64,000 bases of DNA from Sodiomyces alkalinus F11 (GCF_003711515.1 NW_021167081.1:62001-126000); one strand, 5' to 3'. Shown: positions 39,035 through 51,212, counted from the stretch's first letter. Numbers and translations are program-made. Notes: generated from the sequence alone by a model not told the origin.

Positions 39035-42000
39035 ATGGAATCACCCATGGATGAAGGTAAGTTTCGCCATCCCCGCTTCCCCTTCCCTGCACCGTACCCT
39101 AGCCGTACGACCTTGCAACTCATGTCTTGACACCAGCGTACCGCCGGCTTGTCGACGCCATCATAAACGACCCCGACGACAAAGTAACCGAGGAACACAT
39201 CCACCAGCTAATCGCCTCGCTCCCATCCGTCGTTCTCGCGACCGACACCTCGAAGCGCACGCCGCTACACCATGCCGCCCTGGTCGGCAAGCTGGCTGTC
39301 TTGCATGCCATCCTCGATGTCGCCCCAGACTCGGACATTGATCTTCCAGACCTTGAAGGCTGTACACCTCTCCACCTCGCCGCCCGAAACGGACACGAAG
39401 CCGTCGTCCGTGCCCTCCTGCGACACGGAGCCGACGTGCGGCGCGAGGAAGCGTTCGGGGAAACACCACTACACGAAGCCGCCCGCCACGGCCATGTCGC
39501 TCTCGTCCGTCTCTTTGTCGAGGGGGGCGGGGCGGTAGTCGATGCGGGCAACCGCGACGCCAGCACGGCGCTTCACGTGGCGGCCCGGCGCGGCCATCTC
39601 CAAGTCGTCGAGGTCCTCCTGGCCGCGGGCGCCAACCCGGCCACTCGCGATAAGGTTGGCGACACACCGCTCCACGACGCCGCGCGGGCGGGCCACGCCC
39701 GAGTCGTTGCTACCCTCCTATCCTCCGGCCTCGTCAGCGTCGACGCGCGCAACGCCAACGGCCTGACGCCCCTCAGCGTGGCGGCGCGTCACGGCCGGGA
39801 AGCCATCGTGCGGGCGCTCCTCGAACGCGGCGCCGACGTCGATGCCGTGAGCTCCGAGTTTTGTTCGCCCCTCCACCAGGCCGCCGCGGAGGGCCACGAC
39901 GCCGTCGCTCGCGTCCTCATTGCCGCCGGCGCCGACGTCGACCTGCAGGACAAGGACGACCACACGGCGCTGCACGCGGCCGTCATCTTCGAGCATCCCG
40001 ATGTGGTGGGCAGCCTTTTGGCCGCGGGGGCCTCGCTCGACCTGCGCGACGCCGAGGACTGCACGGCGCTGCACCACGCCGTCAAGAACGGCAGTGTGGC
40101 CACCGTGCGCGAGCTTCTCGAGGCCGGCGCCGATCCTACCATCCTGTCGGCCTGCGGAGAGACGCCGCACAGCCTGGCGCGGGTGTTGGGGAAGGAGGCC
40201 ATCATGCAGCTGTTCGTCAGTCCCCAGGTCATCCCGCGGCAGGGCGTGGCGGCGAATTTCCGCCCGCGCAAGGCCCGAGGTCCGTCGCTGCCCAGCGACG
40301 GGCCGGAGATCGATGTCTGCAAGCATTTCCGCGGTGTTTTCTGGTGCCCGACGTCCGAGAGCACGTTTGACGACATGTCTGTTTGGGATATCCTTTACGA
40401 ACTTGAAGCCGAGGCCAAGCTTTGCCCCGCGCCGCCTGGACCGGAGTCGCTTACGACGCCGCCGGCCTCTCCGGTCTTGGGATCTCCGGCTACCGGAAGG
40501 TCGGGAGACGGACCTGCTACCATACAGCATCACCAACAGGGTCACGACCTACCGGTATCGCTTTCTGGACACGAGAAGAACAGGGTCAAGCGTTGGATTC
40601 ACCTCCCGGCCAATAACATCGCCTGGGTGCTCGACCTCGTCCAGAAGCTGCACGCCATGGACGGCAGGACGGAAGAAGAGTGCGCGCGCGTCTTGCGCTT
40701 CGTTCGCGACACGTTCCTCGAGATGCGCTTCAGCGCGCCCTACCGCAAGCCGCATTTCCGCCGCGAGCGGACGGCCACCGGGCCCCTGACGTCCGCGTCT
40801 CCTTCTGCCGGAGGCGCCTCGTCCTTCTCGGCCTCGCTCCGCCCGGACGAAATGTTCTCCCTCGTGATACCGGTCGTGGACGTCGACATGGACGACAAGA
40901 CGAAGGAACGGCTGCGGCACGCGGGCGAAGGCATCTTCAACGGGCAGGGACAAACCCCACAGCAGTTTCAGGTGCCGCGGCGCGAGCTCATGCGGGAGAG
41001 CACGGCAGAACGGCGCCGTTCGCTCAGCGTCATGCCGACGAACCTACAGCATTACCTGTTCCCCCATCTGAAACACCTCGATGCCATGACGGGACTGCGC
41101 AAGATCTTCACCAAGTCGGAGCTCCACACGCCGCGGACGCTGGACCAGTCGTACCACGAGTCGCTGAGTCGGGAGGAGGTACGGTGGCGCAACGAGAGCC
41201 AAGTGCTCTACCGGTACCTGAAGCGGCTCGAGTGCGAGGCGGAAGAGGAGAAGAGGCGGAAACAGGAGAAGAAGGAGGAGCAGAAGAAGAAGAAGAAAAA
41301 GAAGAAGAAGAAGGAGGAGGAGGAGGAGGAGGAGGAGGGGCGCAAGAAAGACAAGGGAGCCGATGGTAACGCGGAAGGCGGTAGTTCTGCGGCAGCTTCG
41401 GCGGCGGCGGGCGGTGGTCAGCAGTCGTTATCGGTATCGACGTCGTCGGCTTCGGCGAGTCGGCCGTCCGGAGATCCTTTCAAGAACCGCGAGTTCCTGT
41501 CGGCGCAGTCGAGCGATAAGCAGAAGCGGTCGGACAGCACCAAGGAGCAGCTTATGCGTATGTTGGCGCGGCAGGACGTGGCGAGCAGCATTCGGGCGCG
41601 GCAGGCGGAGACGGCGGCGAGGGAGAGGAGGAATTTACCGCTGGAACAAGAACGGCGCAAGCAGGTGCTGGTGGTATCGCAGCTCTGGCTTTGGCGAATT
41701 GACGAGAGTATGTTGGTCCCCGGGAGATGGGCAAAGAAAATTTCCGTCTTGGGCTCTTTCTGACTGGTAGAACCCTGCAGACAACATCATCAGCTGCTAC
41801 CCCGAGCGGTGGGACGACAAAAACGCGCAAACGCTCCTCAACGAGTTCAAGCACCGCATCGTGGGGCTCCGGGGGCTCAAGAACCCGTCGGCGGACATGA
41901 TCCGCGTGGTGGAGCAGATCCTCGAAGCAGCCGTCTCGTTCAGCGAGGAGGAGTTCCACTTCCAGTTCGCGGGCGGGCCGCGGTCCTACAGCAACGCGTT

Positions 42001-43247
42001 CGCGAGCTCGATCGCCTGGGTGTCCAACGAGGCGATGAAGCGGTACGCCGCCTTCCGGGCCTCGCTCCGGGGGATGCGCACGTCCAAGAGCCTCCTGAGC
42101 GGCGACCTCCGCGTCGAGATTGGGCTACTGCAGGAGATCGAGGACGTGCGGGAGGAGATCAATATGGTGCAGCGCGTGCTGAGGGAGCAGGAGCGTGTGG
42201 TGGGCGAGTTTCATGCGGCCATGGACCCGGGCTGCGTGTTGTTGGAGCAGGCGGGCGGTGCTGGTGGCGGGCCGGGCGCTGTGTTTTCGCATCCTACGTT
42301 GGATTTCTTTACGAGGTTGGAGATGGATGCTACCCGCGTGCGGGATTCGGTGGGTTCTTTTTATTTTTCTGTTGTTACTGCTCTCTGGACTAACATGGCG
42401 AGGGGCGACGTGGTTAGATTACAACCTTGCTGGACCTCCGTCAACGCGAAGCCAACATCGAAGAAGCCCTGTCTGCCAACGAGCAATCCAAGATTCTCTT
42501 CATCTTCACCGGCGCTACCGTCGTCTTTGTACGTTGTCTTGAACTGTCTTGCTACACATCATCCTGCCAGCAGAAGTCCTTACTGACACCGCTCCAACAA
42601 CCGCCCCCCCGTCCTTCAAGGCCCCTCTATCCTGGATCACGGGCGTCTTCGAAGTAGACATTGAAGGTCTCCCCAATCCACTAAGACCTGTACATGTAGC
42701 CCTCGGAAGCCGTACGTATTTCCGCAGTAGTCTCGTCCTGTGTGTGTCCCTTCTTGCTAACCAAATCCCCTATATTCAACACAAAGTGGGAAGCCTCCTC
42801 GGCACAATCCTCATCATCTACATCGCCCTCAAAATCTACGAGTTCCTCCTCCAAAACGAAGCCAGCGCGGACCGCTACACCATCCAAGACATGTTCCTCC
42901 TCCTCCTCGGTCGGTCCCGCCGCGGTCTCAACAACAATGGCGGTGAGGATAACAAGAAGAGGAAGAAAAGGGAACAAGGGGACCCCTTTTTCGAATCGCT
43001 CTCCAGGTGGTCGGCTCGGGATCTCGACGGTGGGCCGCAACAGCAGCAGCAGCAGACGCAGCAGACACAGCAGCAGACGGCTCGATCGTCGGCGTTGCGG
43101 TCCGAGGACCTGCTCCCCACCGCGGCCCGGGAAGGTGGCGTCGGCGTGGCGGCGAGGCTGCGGCCTTTGCGGCAGCGGCTCGTGTGGTTGGGACGGGATC
43201 GGAGGCGGAGACTTGATGAAGAGACTGCAGGGGTGGGGGTTTCCTAA
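39035..43247 (+). CDS. Ankyrin-repeat protein with C-terminal CorA-like membrane domain
   Basis: Six exons (39035-39056, 39137-41707, 41781-42349, 42418-42528, 42621-42711, 42787-43247) give 1274 residues with phases that agree at every join. Residues 45-390 hold about ten ankyrin repeats (TPLHHAALVGKLAVLHAIL, DTPLHDAARAGHARVVATLL). A linker follows, then a Lys/Glu-only tract (about 708-745). From about 850 the protein matches fungal CorA-like proteins: LWLWRIDE, YPERWDD, then a long coiled coil (LLQEIEDVREEINMVQRVLREQ, LLDLRQREANIEEAL). Two membrane helices close it (about 1078-1103 and 1122-1143). The CorA GMN signature is not visible between them, so Mg transport is uncertain; the usual view is a membrane-anchored sensor-like protein. 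A disordered Gln-rich tail ends it. Confidence 0.85.
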
Positions 43248-43607
43248 GCCCCTCTGGTGCCCCTCTGGCCCTGTTAAGCTGGATGAAGCTCTGCACAAGG
43301 TTCTGCACAAGGTTGGATAGATGGGTGTGTTGCGGGTTTGTGCTCTACTTTGGAAACTACGGTTTGATTTTTGAATATGCGTTTAAAGCAGGGTATATTT
43401 ATGAGTTTGGTATAATGGGGTATATAATCGACATGCAAGTCGAATGTCGCAGTGAATCGAATCAACTATTTACAGCATCGCTGAACTGCATCCTTCCCCG
43501 TGTTGGCAACGTCAGAACGAAAGAGAACGAACTGCTGCAGCCCCGAAAAACCGCCAGAGCGTCGTCGTCGCGAGAAACGGAGTGTTTTGTCTTCTTTCTC
43601 TTTCTTT
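43248..43607. other. Convergent 3' region
   Basis: 360 bp between two convergent stops. An AAGGTTCTGCACAAGGTT direct repeat is at 43296-43314. Nothing else recognised. Confidence 0.5.
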
Positions 43608-45714
43608 CTACTCCGTCTTAGACACCGGGTGGCCCTCCACCTTCTCCTGCGAACTGCTCACATCCACGGTCTCGTGGTGCACGGGGCGCTCCACGTCCAC
43701 GGGCTCCAGGTGGCCCTCGACGTTGGCGCGCGAGAGGACGACGGCCGGGGCGATGGGGTACTCGCCCTCCTGGACCTTGGAGGCGGGCAGGAGGACGTTG
43801 AACCAGCGGGGCATGAAGAGGCCGACGAGGGAGATCAGGAGGACGACGTTCATGAAGGCGAAGCTGGCGATGCGGAGGGGGTCCTCGCGGGTGGCGTAGA
43901 AGCTGGGGTAGGCGAAGGACATGATGATGGCGACGATGGGGGCCGAGATGTACTTGAGGACGGGGCCCCAGAAGAAGGGGATCTTCCAGTTCTTGGAGCC
44001 CGGGATGGCGATGGTTGCGTTGAGGTCGCGGCGGAGTTGGTTGCCCTGTGATGAGAATTGTTTGGTTAGACGGGAAGAAGGGAAAGAAAGAAAGAAAGGA
44101 GAGAGAGAGAGAGAGGGGACTGACCGAGTAAAAGGAAAGCCACCAAAACTTGGCCAGCATCTTGTTACGACCAAACACGCCAGGGGTAGGGGCAGTGGGC
44201 GTCTTGGCGGTGAGCACACCGGCGACCAGGCCCACGGCAAAGAGACCGAAACCAACACCCGCCCCAGCCTCGGCGCTCACGGCATGGGCCACCACCAGAC
44301 CGACGACGGTGCCAGCAATATAACCAAAAGTGTTGACGGAGAAGGAGACGACGCCGAGCTGGTCGACCACGTCGCGGAAGCGGTAGAGGGTGGTGGCGCA
44401 GGCGGCCTCGCACCAGACGGCCCAGAAGAGGGCGAGGTAGCTGATGAACGTATCGGCGGCATCGAGACACTCGTACCCAAACTCGGTGCAGAAGATGAGG
44501 GAAAGGAGGAAGGAGAAGATGACGATGACGGTGGAGACGACGGGGCGCGAGTACTTCTTCCCCCAGTCGGTGTCGATGACCATGGTCATCAGGGCCTCGA
44601 GCAGGGCGAAGGAGGAGCTGAGGCCGAGGATGAAGAGGGTGGCGAAGAAGAGGATGCCCCAGAACTGCGGGGCCGGCATCTGGGCGATGGCCTCGGGGTA
44701 GGTGTAGAAGCCGACGACGAAGGTGTTGAGGCGCTGCTCGTCGGGCTGGATGCCCAGGTAGCCGACGACGGCGAAGACGGAGAAACCGGCGACGACCTCG
44801 ATGAGGGAGTTGGAGAAGACGATGATGAGCGAGTCCTGGACGGCGTTGGAGAACTTTGCGTTGTACGAAGCGAAGCTGGTGAAGTAGCCCATGCCGATGC
44901 CGGTGGAGAAGAAGATTTGGCCGCACGCCTCCTGCCAGATCTGGCCCTGGGCGAGCTTCCAGCCGTGCCACTCGGCGAAGTAGAGGCGGACGCCGTCGAC
45001 GGCGTTGGGGAGGGAGACGGAGCGGCCGAGGAGGACGATGATGAAGACGAGGGGCAGGCCCATGGTGAAGTAGACGACGCGTCCGGTCAGGCCGACGCCC
45101 TTGAACATGCAGAGCCACACGACGAACCAGGTGAAGAGGCACCAGCCGACGGTCTCGGGCACCATGCCCATGCCGGGGTAGGTCTTCCACTGTTCGATGG
45201 TGGACAGGTCGTCGGAGAGGCGGCCGGGGATGGCGGGGACCTCCTGGATGACCCTCTCGTGGAAGAACTCGGCGACGTTGCCGTCGGCCCAGGGGAGCGG
45301 GTCGTGGAAGGAGTAGCGGAAGAAGGTCATGATCCAGGCGATCAGGGGCACGTAGTAGATGAGGACGGCGAAGCCGGTGTAGACGACGCTGAGGCCGACG
45401 CCCTTGGCGCGGTGGTTGGCGGTGTGCCAGGCCAGGACGCAGCCGCCGCGGAAGGCCTGGCCGAGGGCGATCTCGAGCATGAGGATGGGGATGGCGAGGA
45501 AGAAGAGGGAGATGAGGTAGGGGATGAAGAACTGGAGGCCGTGGTTGTTGAAGGCGATGGACGGGAAGCGCAGCAGGTTGCCCAGGCCGACGGCGCCGCC
45601 TAGCGAGGCCAGGATGAACGAGGCTCTCGTGCCCCAGACATCACGACCGTCTTCGGCTTTGTCGGCCGCTGGCGCGAACCAGTTGAGGGCCTTCTTCAGC
45701 GGGTTGGCGCCCAT
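43608..45714 (-). CDS. SLC6-type sodium/amine symporter (neurotransmitter:sodium symporter family)
   Basis: Two exons, 45714-44125 and 44045-43608, give 675 residues. About twelve membrane helices are evident. The first carries the family signature SLGGAVGLGNLLRFP (about 37-51; the usual Trp is Leu here), followed by FIPYLISLFFLAIPILMLEIALGQ. Later blocks FFSTGIGMGYFTSFASYN and FSNSLIEVVAGFSVFAVVGY match helices 6 and 7 of the LeuT fold. Fungal members are plasma-membrane transporters presumed to take up amino acids, amines or related solutes with Na+ or H+; the substrate cannot be told. The last cytosolic tail (about 620-675) is acidic and Val/Glu-rich. The 79-nt intron is GA/CT-rich and joins helix 11 to the loop before the last helices. 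A 560-residue frame on the opposite strand is a compositional shadow. Confidence 0.92.
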
Positions 45715-47699
45715 GGCGAGGGGAGGGAGAATCGACGCAAGTTAACGTTGTTCGGGCCCGCAAGTCGGCAGCCGCAATGAAGACTTGAGACGAAATCACC
45801 AGTCTGAGAGATGGAGATGTCAAGGTACGGACGACGACGGGGTGAAGAAGGAAAAGAGAAAAAGAAAGGTGGGGGAGCACGAGGTTGTCGACAGGAGAGG
45901 ACGGGGCCAGTGTTAAAGGTTCCAGGAAGAGCGGCAGCACGCGGCAGCACGCGGCCTCGTCTTGGAGACAGACAGACCCTGCAGAGGCAGACGCGCATGT
46001 AATACCTACAACGTTATGCACTGGTCCACCTTGGCCGGGGTAAGCGAATCTCCTCGTCCGAGAACAGAAGGTCGATTGGGAAGCGGATCATCCAACGGAG
46101 GTTGATCGAGGCCATACAACGTACCTAATCATAATCATAGTAGACACAACTCCGCCCAGCCAAGCGTCCTGTTGGTATACACGTTGTGTGCCTCGTTACT
46201 AAACGAGCTTCCCGAAGTACGGGGGGGGGGGGGCTGAATTGCATAGCTCGGCAAGATGTGGATTGGCATGACGGTGAGTTCCGGAAGCGGCACGCACAGC
46301 AGCAACCTCGTCCAAGCCAAGACCAGCTCGCAGGGCATTGGTTAGTTGAGGCTCGCATTCATTTTCGTCATTGTCGTGGTCTTCAGTCTTCGTCTTTTCT
46401 TCTTCTTCTTCTTCTTCTTCTTCTTCTTCTTCTTCTTCTTCTTCTTCTTCTTCTTCTTTTCCCCCTTCTTTTCGTCCCTCTGAAATGCTTGTGTTAATGC
46501 ACAAGCACAGGGATGCCTCGTGGAGGTTGCCAGGGTGTTGAGCTTGAGCATGTGCCGACCTTCTAGAAATGAAAGCAAAGCCGACGCTTCCAAGGCGCCA
46601 GTCAGTCTGGCGTGGTCTTGGTCCTCGCACCGTCCTTATCCCGTTACTAACCTTGACACAAACGTGTATGTATGTAATTACGCTGTGTTCGTTGGTCCGG
46701 ACGTCCCAGTTGCGCCACCCTTCCTCCAAGAACTTGGCATACGACATCCATTGTCAGCGGCGCGGGGATTTCATCTCAGCTGATTGGCTTCGTGACCCCC
46801 AACCATCAGCTTGGCTCCCCCCAAGTTCGTTATCTTTTCATGGCACTTGTTGACCTCTACCTCTCATTGGTACGAAAGTGGTGTATGTTTTGCCTGCCGT
46901 CGGTTTCGCCGAGATGGACATGTCACCACCAAGACTCGAAGTGATCCGGTGAAAAGTTCCGAGTAAGAAGCACGTTGCAAGCAGTTTCCCACGACCGACC
47001 CCCGATGTTTCTATTACGAAGTGCGAAGTTGTAAAAAGGTCGCCCCCGCAAAGTCAGCGCCGTTTATAGTGTAGTGCCTTGTCAAGATGGAGCCAAGCCT
47101 GAGCCCGGTCGCCTCATAGTGCATAGAGTCTGCGCAACGCACGCTCTTTCTGCCGCGTCTGCCAAGTGCGGCCCTTAATACGCGTCTTGGCAATTCGGCA
47201 CCTGGTAGAGATTAGTGGCTTTAGTGGCTTTAGTGGCTTTAGTGGCTTTATTAGTGGCACGACTGCCAGAGGAGTGCCCAGGGCAAGGAGAATGGAGGGT
47301 GACCTGATTCGTCGGTGTCGCTCTTGTGCTGTAGGTGAGTACCAAGTTGGCCACTGGCGTGAGGGGCGATTTACTGTACCAGGGTTCCCCGTTTCGTTTC
47401 GTTTGTTTTGCTTTCAGCGGGGGGAAAAAAGGGAAGAAAAAAAAGAAAGAAAGAAAAAAAAAGGGGCGGGGGGGAATAGCCCAGCCTGATGCGGGTCGCC
47501 CTGAAGCCGCCCCCTGTCGCTCCTTGCCGTCTTCGTCCCGTGAATAAAAGCTGAAGGCCCAGCATGGCACTCTGCAGACTGCACGGCGGCACATTAATTA
47601 GGATCAGCCGCAACGTGAAAAACGTTACCGAGTACTTCGTAAACGCCGTTGTGATTGTTCTGCCGCTTCGTACGCCGCCAGACTTCCGGCCGCGGGTTT
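45715..47699. other. Intergenic region with microsatellites
   Basis: About 2 kb holding the 5' flank of the SLC6 gene on its left and the 3' end of the GH125 gene on its right. It includes a TTC triplet run (46397-46457), a poly-G run (46219-46231), four copies of TTTAGTGGC (47215-47252) and an A/G-rich tract (47425-47472). Open frames over the TTC run are poly-Glu/Lys/Leu artefacts. No gene supported. Confidence 0.5.
46397..46457. repeat. TTC microsatellite
   Basis: About twenty uninterrupted TTC triplets, with near-repeat edges. Intergenic; no effect on a gene model. Confidence 0.95.
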
Positions 47700-49886
47700 C
47701 TATTGCCACGATTTGGCCAGTAAACCTTCCATGGCCTGTCCCTGTCCCCGTCCCCGTCCTTCTTGATAGTCGCGCATCCTCAATATGAGCTCTCCGAACA
47801 GCCCGTTCGGCCACCCAAACCAGGAACGGGTGAAATCCTCCCCGCTCCAGCTATTGACGCTCTCGTGCAGTACGCCGGCGTTGGTGGTCGAGCCGAGCAG
47901 CATACCCATCTGTGTGTCGACCTCCTCTTCCAACTCGGCCTCGTCCAATCCCGACATGGGCTCAAACGCCGTCAGCCCCGCAATGACGGCAGCCATCGGC
48001 CAGGCCTTCCCGGGTCCGACGTGCGGCCCGCCCACGGCGGAGAGGACGGGCCCCTTCATAAAGTACGGGTTGGCTTCGCTGAGAACGAAGCGGCGGGTGT
48101 TGCGGTAGATGGCGTGGTAATCGCGCGCCGGGTCGACGCCGGTGTAGTTCCAGAGCGGCATGGCCAGCAGGGACGGCACGTTGGCGTCGTCCATGAGGTT
48201 GGTGCCGCCGTAACCGTCGACTTCATAGGCGTACACGTCGCCAAAGCCGGGCCGTGGGACCACGGCGTCCTTGTCGATGCCGCGACGGATGCCGAACGCC
48301 ATGTCGCGCATGGTCGAGGTCAGGTTCTGCGCGAGTTCGCCGTCGAGGGCGGCCATGATGTCGGCGGCGGAGTCGAGGTAGGCGGCGAACATCATGTTCG
48401 CGGGGACGAGAAACTGGAAGATGGTGGCGTCGTCGGACGGCCGGAAAGCCGTGCGTACCATGCCGTTTTCCTTGCAAGGGTTGCCGAGGCCGTCGTTGGT
48501 CAGCGTCTCGCTGCCGCGGTCTGTCCAGCCGGTGAAGGTCCATGCCGAGTGCTGGACCTTGCCGTCGGCGTCGTAGGTGCCGCGGCGCATGGCTCCGGCG
48601 GCGCGGACGGCGGCGTCGACGGCCTCGACCCAACGATACTTTTGGAAAAAACCGACGTCTCCCGTCTTGTCGTGGTAGGCAACGGAGATCTGCAGGAACG
48701 ACGCGAGCGAGTCGAGCTCCCACTTGCAGTCGAACACCTTGACGGGGTCGTAGGGAGGGTTGGGGTGGTTCAGATGGTAGGCGCCGTTCTTGGTCGGGGG
48801 GATGCCCGACTCGGGAGGCGGCTGGAAGCTGTGGCAGTAAGGCGATATGGTGATGTAGCGGGCATGGGCGTTGATGATGCCACGCCAGAGGCTGGCGAGA
48901 GAGTCCGGGTCGGACGACGCTCGCAACAAGGGCAAGTAGGAGTAGATCTGAGAGGCCGAGTCTCGCAGCCACATGGCGTCGATATCACCCGTGACGACGT
49001 AGGCCAGCTCCTGGTCGGTGACGCGTGATTCGCCCGTGTCGGGGTCCGACTCGTTGGCATAGCCGCGCCAACGGACCATGGTGTCGAGCGTCATGGGATA
49101 GGCGTTTTCGAAGAGGCGGGCCAGGTCCGGGTCGCGGATGGCCGTCTTCACCTCTGCGATGAGAGACTCGAGTTCCGGCAGAGTGAAGGTACGACAGTGC
49201 GGCGGGGGACGCATGTGGGGAAACCGACGCTTGCCTTCGGAGTTTGGGCCAGGACGAGTCCTCATCCATTGGACATGAGAAACGCATTTCAAAGCCGTGT
49301 CCGAAGCCGTGTCCGAAGTTGTGCCCCCATCGTCAGGGGCAGGGGCGGGAGCGGGAGCAGGGGGCGGTGGCTGGTTCTGCGGAGGTGACCCAGCACCGGA
49401 TATGGGGCGAGGTTCGTCCAGCGGCGGGGAAGCCGGCGTGAAAGGGGCCGGGGGGTTGACCGGAGGGAGGGGGGTGAACGGAGGGGGGGCGGGATCTTCC
49501 CCCGAGGGTTCAATCCACGGGGGTTCAATCCACAGGGGGGTATGGCTATCGTCATGGTCATGGTCATGGTCGTGGTCATGAGAATGCAACTCCAATTCCC
49601 GGTCGCTCCCGTCTGCAAAGCGGTTCGGGGAGAGATCCAGGTCTGTCGTGGATCCAAGGTAGGGACCAGTGGCTAGGAACGAACTACCGAGCAACAGGTA
49701 GGCGACAAGGAAAGCTGCAGCGACGGCAGCGGCGAGGATGCGTGTTGGCCGGGCTCGTGCCCAGGCTCGAGAATTACGGCCGAAGAGGGAAGGGCCGGAT
49801 GGGGAAGTTGAAGAAGTTGAAGACGAAGAGGAGCTGGCACCGGTGCCGAGGAGGCGGAGGATGGCGGGGGGGTTGAGGACCGCCAT
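47700..49886 (-). CDS. GH125 exo-alpha-1,6-mannosidase, type II membrane protein
   Basis: One exon, 728 residues. After a Ser-rich cytosolic start there is one membrane segment (about 50-67; ILAAAVAAAFLVAYLLL), so the bulk is lumenal or secretory. A Pro-rich, His/Asp-rich stalk follows (about 75-200). The catalytic domain, about 215-728, has the family GH125 blocks: YPMTLDTMVRW, GDIDAMWLRDSASQIYSYLPL (about 297-317), FDCKWELDSLASFLQ, WTFTGWTDRGSETL and the C-terminal SWFGWPNGLFGELI. GH125 enzymes remove alpha-1,6-linked mannose; a Golgi or cell-surface location with a part in N-glycan or cell-wall mannan trimming is the likely role. A TATATAT lies only about 20 nt upstream of the ATG, too close to be its ordinary TATA box unless translation starts lower; no other in-frame ATG occurs before the catalytic domain. 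Confidence 0.92.
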   Translation of the reverse strand: MAVLNPPAILRLLGTGASSSSSSTSSTSPSGPSLFGRNSRAWARARPTRILAAAVAAAFLVAYLLLGSSFLATGPYLGSTTDLDLSPNRFADGSDRELELHSHDHDHDHDHDDSHTPLWIEPPWIEPSGEDPAPPPFTPLPPVNPPAPFTPASPPLDEPRPISGAGSPPQNQPPPPAPAPAPAPDDGGTTSDTASDTALKCVSHVQWMRTRPGPNSEGKRRFPHMRPPPHCRTFTLPELESLIAEVKTAIRDPDLARLFENAYPMTLDTMVRWRGYANESDPDTGESRVTDQELAYVVTGDIDAMWLRDSASQIYSYLPLLRASSDPDSLASLWRGIINAHARYITISPYCHSFQPPPESGIPPTKNGAYHLNHPNPPYDPVKVFDCKWELDSLASFLQISVAYHDKTGDVGFFQKYRWVEAVDAAVRAAGAMRRGTYDADGKVQHSAWTFTGWTDRGSETLTNDGLGNPCKENGMVRTAFRPSDDATIFQFLVPANMMFAAYLDSAADIMAALDGELAQNLTSTMRDMAFGIRRGIDKDAVVPRPGFGDVYAYEVDGYGGTNLMDDANVPSLLAMPLWNYTGVDPARDYHAIYRNTRRFVLSEANPYFMKGPVLSAVGGPHVGPGKAWPMAAVIAGLTAFEPMSGLDEAELEEEVDTQMGMLLGSTTNAGVLHESVNSWSGEDFTRSWFGWPNGLFGELILRMRDYQEGRGRGQGQAMEGLLAKSWQ

Positions 49887-51212
49887 ATGGGCGACTCGTT
49901 GAGCCTATATATGGCTCGCTCGAATAATCCGCCGAAAGTTGAGACAGGACTGAGACGAGAGGGCCGAGGTCGAGGTCCAGGGTCGAGGAATGAGTGAGGG
50001 ATGCCGGGAAGCCTCTTACTGACCCATGGGATAGATGGTGGACAATCATGCAGCGTACATACTCCGCTCTAGGCCGAGGAACGGGTCTGTCTGAATTCTG
50101 AACCAGCTGGAGAGGTGGATATGGACAAGAATGGGTCGATGGGTTTGGCGTGCTGATGGGTTGAAGGAGTTGATGAGTGTGGGTTGAGCATGGGAATAGA
50201 CGGGGACGGCCGAGGACAGGAGGACAGGAGGACAGGAGAACAGAGGATAGACGACAGACGACGGACGACAGCTACGTCGGTCGGTCACAGGACGCAGGTT
50301 ACACCGATACGTACTCCGTGCCTGCTACAAGCGCCATCATTGCGTCGCATTGATTGAAGTGAAGGAACATGACAACATGACAAAATGGAAGCCACGATAT
50401 ACGAGACCCCGGTGTGCGGTCGAGACTTCCCGTGCTGGGTAAAGAGACAGGCATCCGTGTAGGAAGACCTGGGGAAGCTACGAGTCTCCGACTTGCCCAA
50501 CTCGGAAGGCAGCTCGTTCCTCCCCTTCCGCGTGTATCCTGGGGAGGTATGTATTATGTACCTTATACTTCTGATGTACTTTGTTCTCTTCGTCAGACCA
50601 TTCACCTAGTGCGTCTTGGCACACCTCTCTATGACCTGATTGGGTAATGCTTTGACGGATCCCATGTCCAGCTCCTCCTTCCTTTGCCGGATAAGGTACT
50701 CATTATGTCCAGGTGCCTCGAGCTACAAACTCGTATTGCATCGAACCAACTCCATACCCCACACAGTCTTCTCTCTGGGAAGGTAGGTACCTTATCTAAG
50801 GTACCTGACAGAGGAGACGTACAGATACCTTAGGTACCTACCTAGGTAGCCGCTGTGGCGTGAACGATGCGCACTGCGACCGCTGAGGGCTTCATGGCAA
50901 AGACGATTTGCCCAGAGAATCTCCCACGCGAAGCGCTGATAATATCTCGCTCTATCATCATTCTCTGATGTACCCGAGGCAAAAGAAGAAGACAAAAAAA
51001 ATACACGCTATTCCTGAACGTCCAACCCAAACAGGAAGTATTCAGAAAACCAGCATCCACGCTGAGGTCACCTCCCACGTCCCTGACATGATTTCCAGAA
51101 AACCCCCCAGCACAGTTGCGGGAGATCATTGCATCGAGGAGCGCCGGGTCGGGTCGGACGCAGGTACCAGTTTTACCAACCCAGGAGGCCATGGAAAGAG
51201 TAATGACGACCA
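49887..51212. other. Intergenic region, GH125 promoter side
   Basis: About 1.3 kb. Contains tandem AGGACAGG repeats (50215-50240), ACGACAG/ACGACGG repeats (50250-50270), and a dense cluster of GGTACC, CTAAGGTACC and ACCTAGGTAG words (50780-50850). No gene recognised. Confidence 0.5.

Noticed and set aside
43921..45603. 560-residue open frame on the plus strand, Asp/Glu/Gly-rich
   Set aside because: It is antisense to the SLC6 transporter and arises from the GC-rich third positions of that gene; no domain and unnatural composition.
46342..46747. Minus-strand frames with poly-Glu or poly-Lys
   Set aside because: Direct translation of the TTC microsatellite.
47763..49028. 421-residue plus-strand frame
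   Set aside because: Antisense shadow of the GH125 gene.
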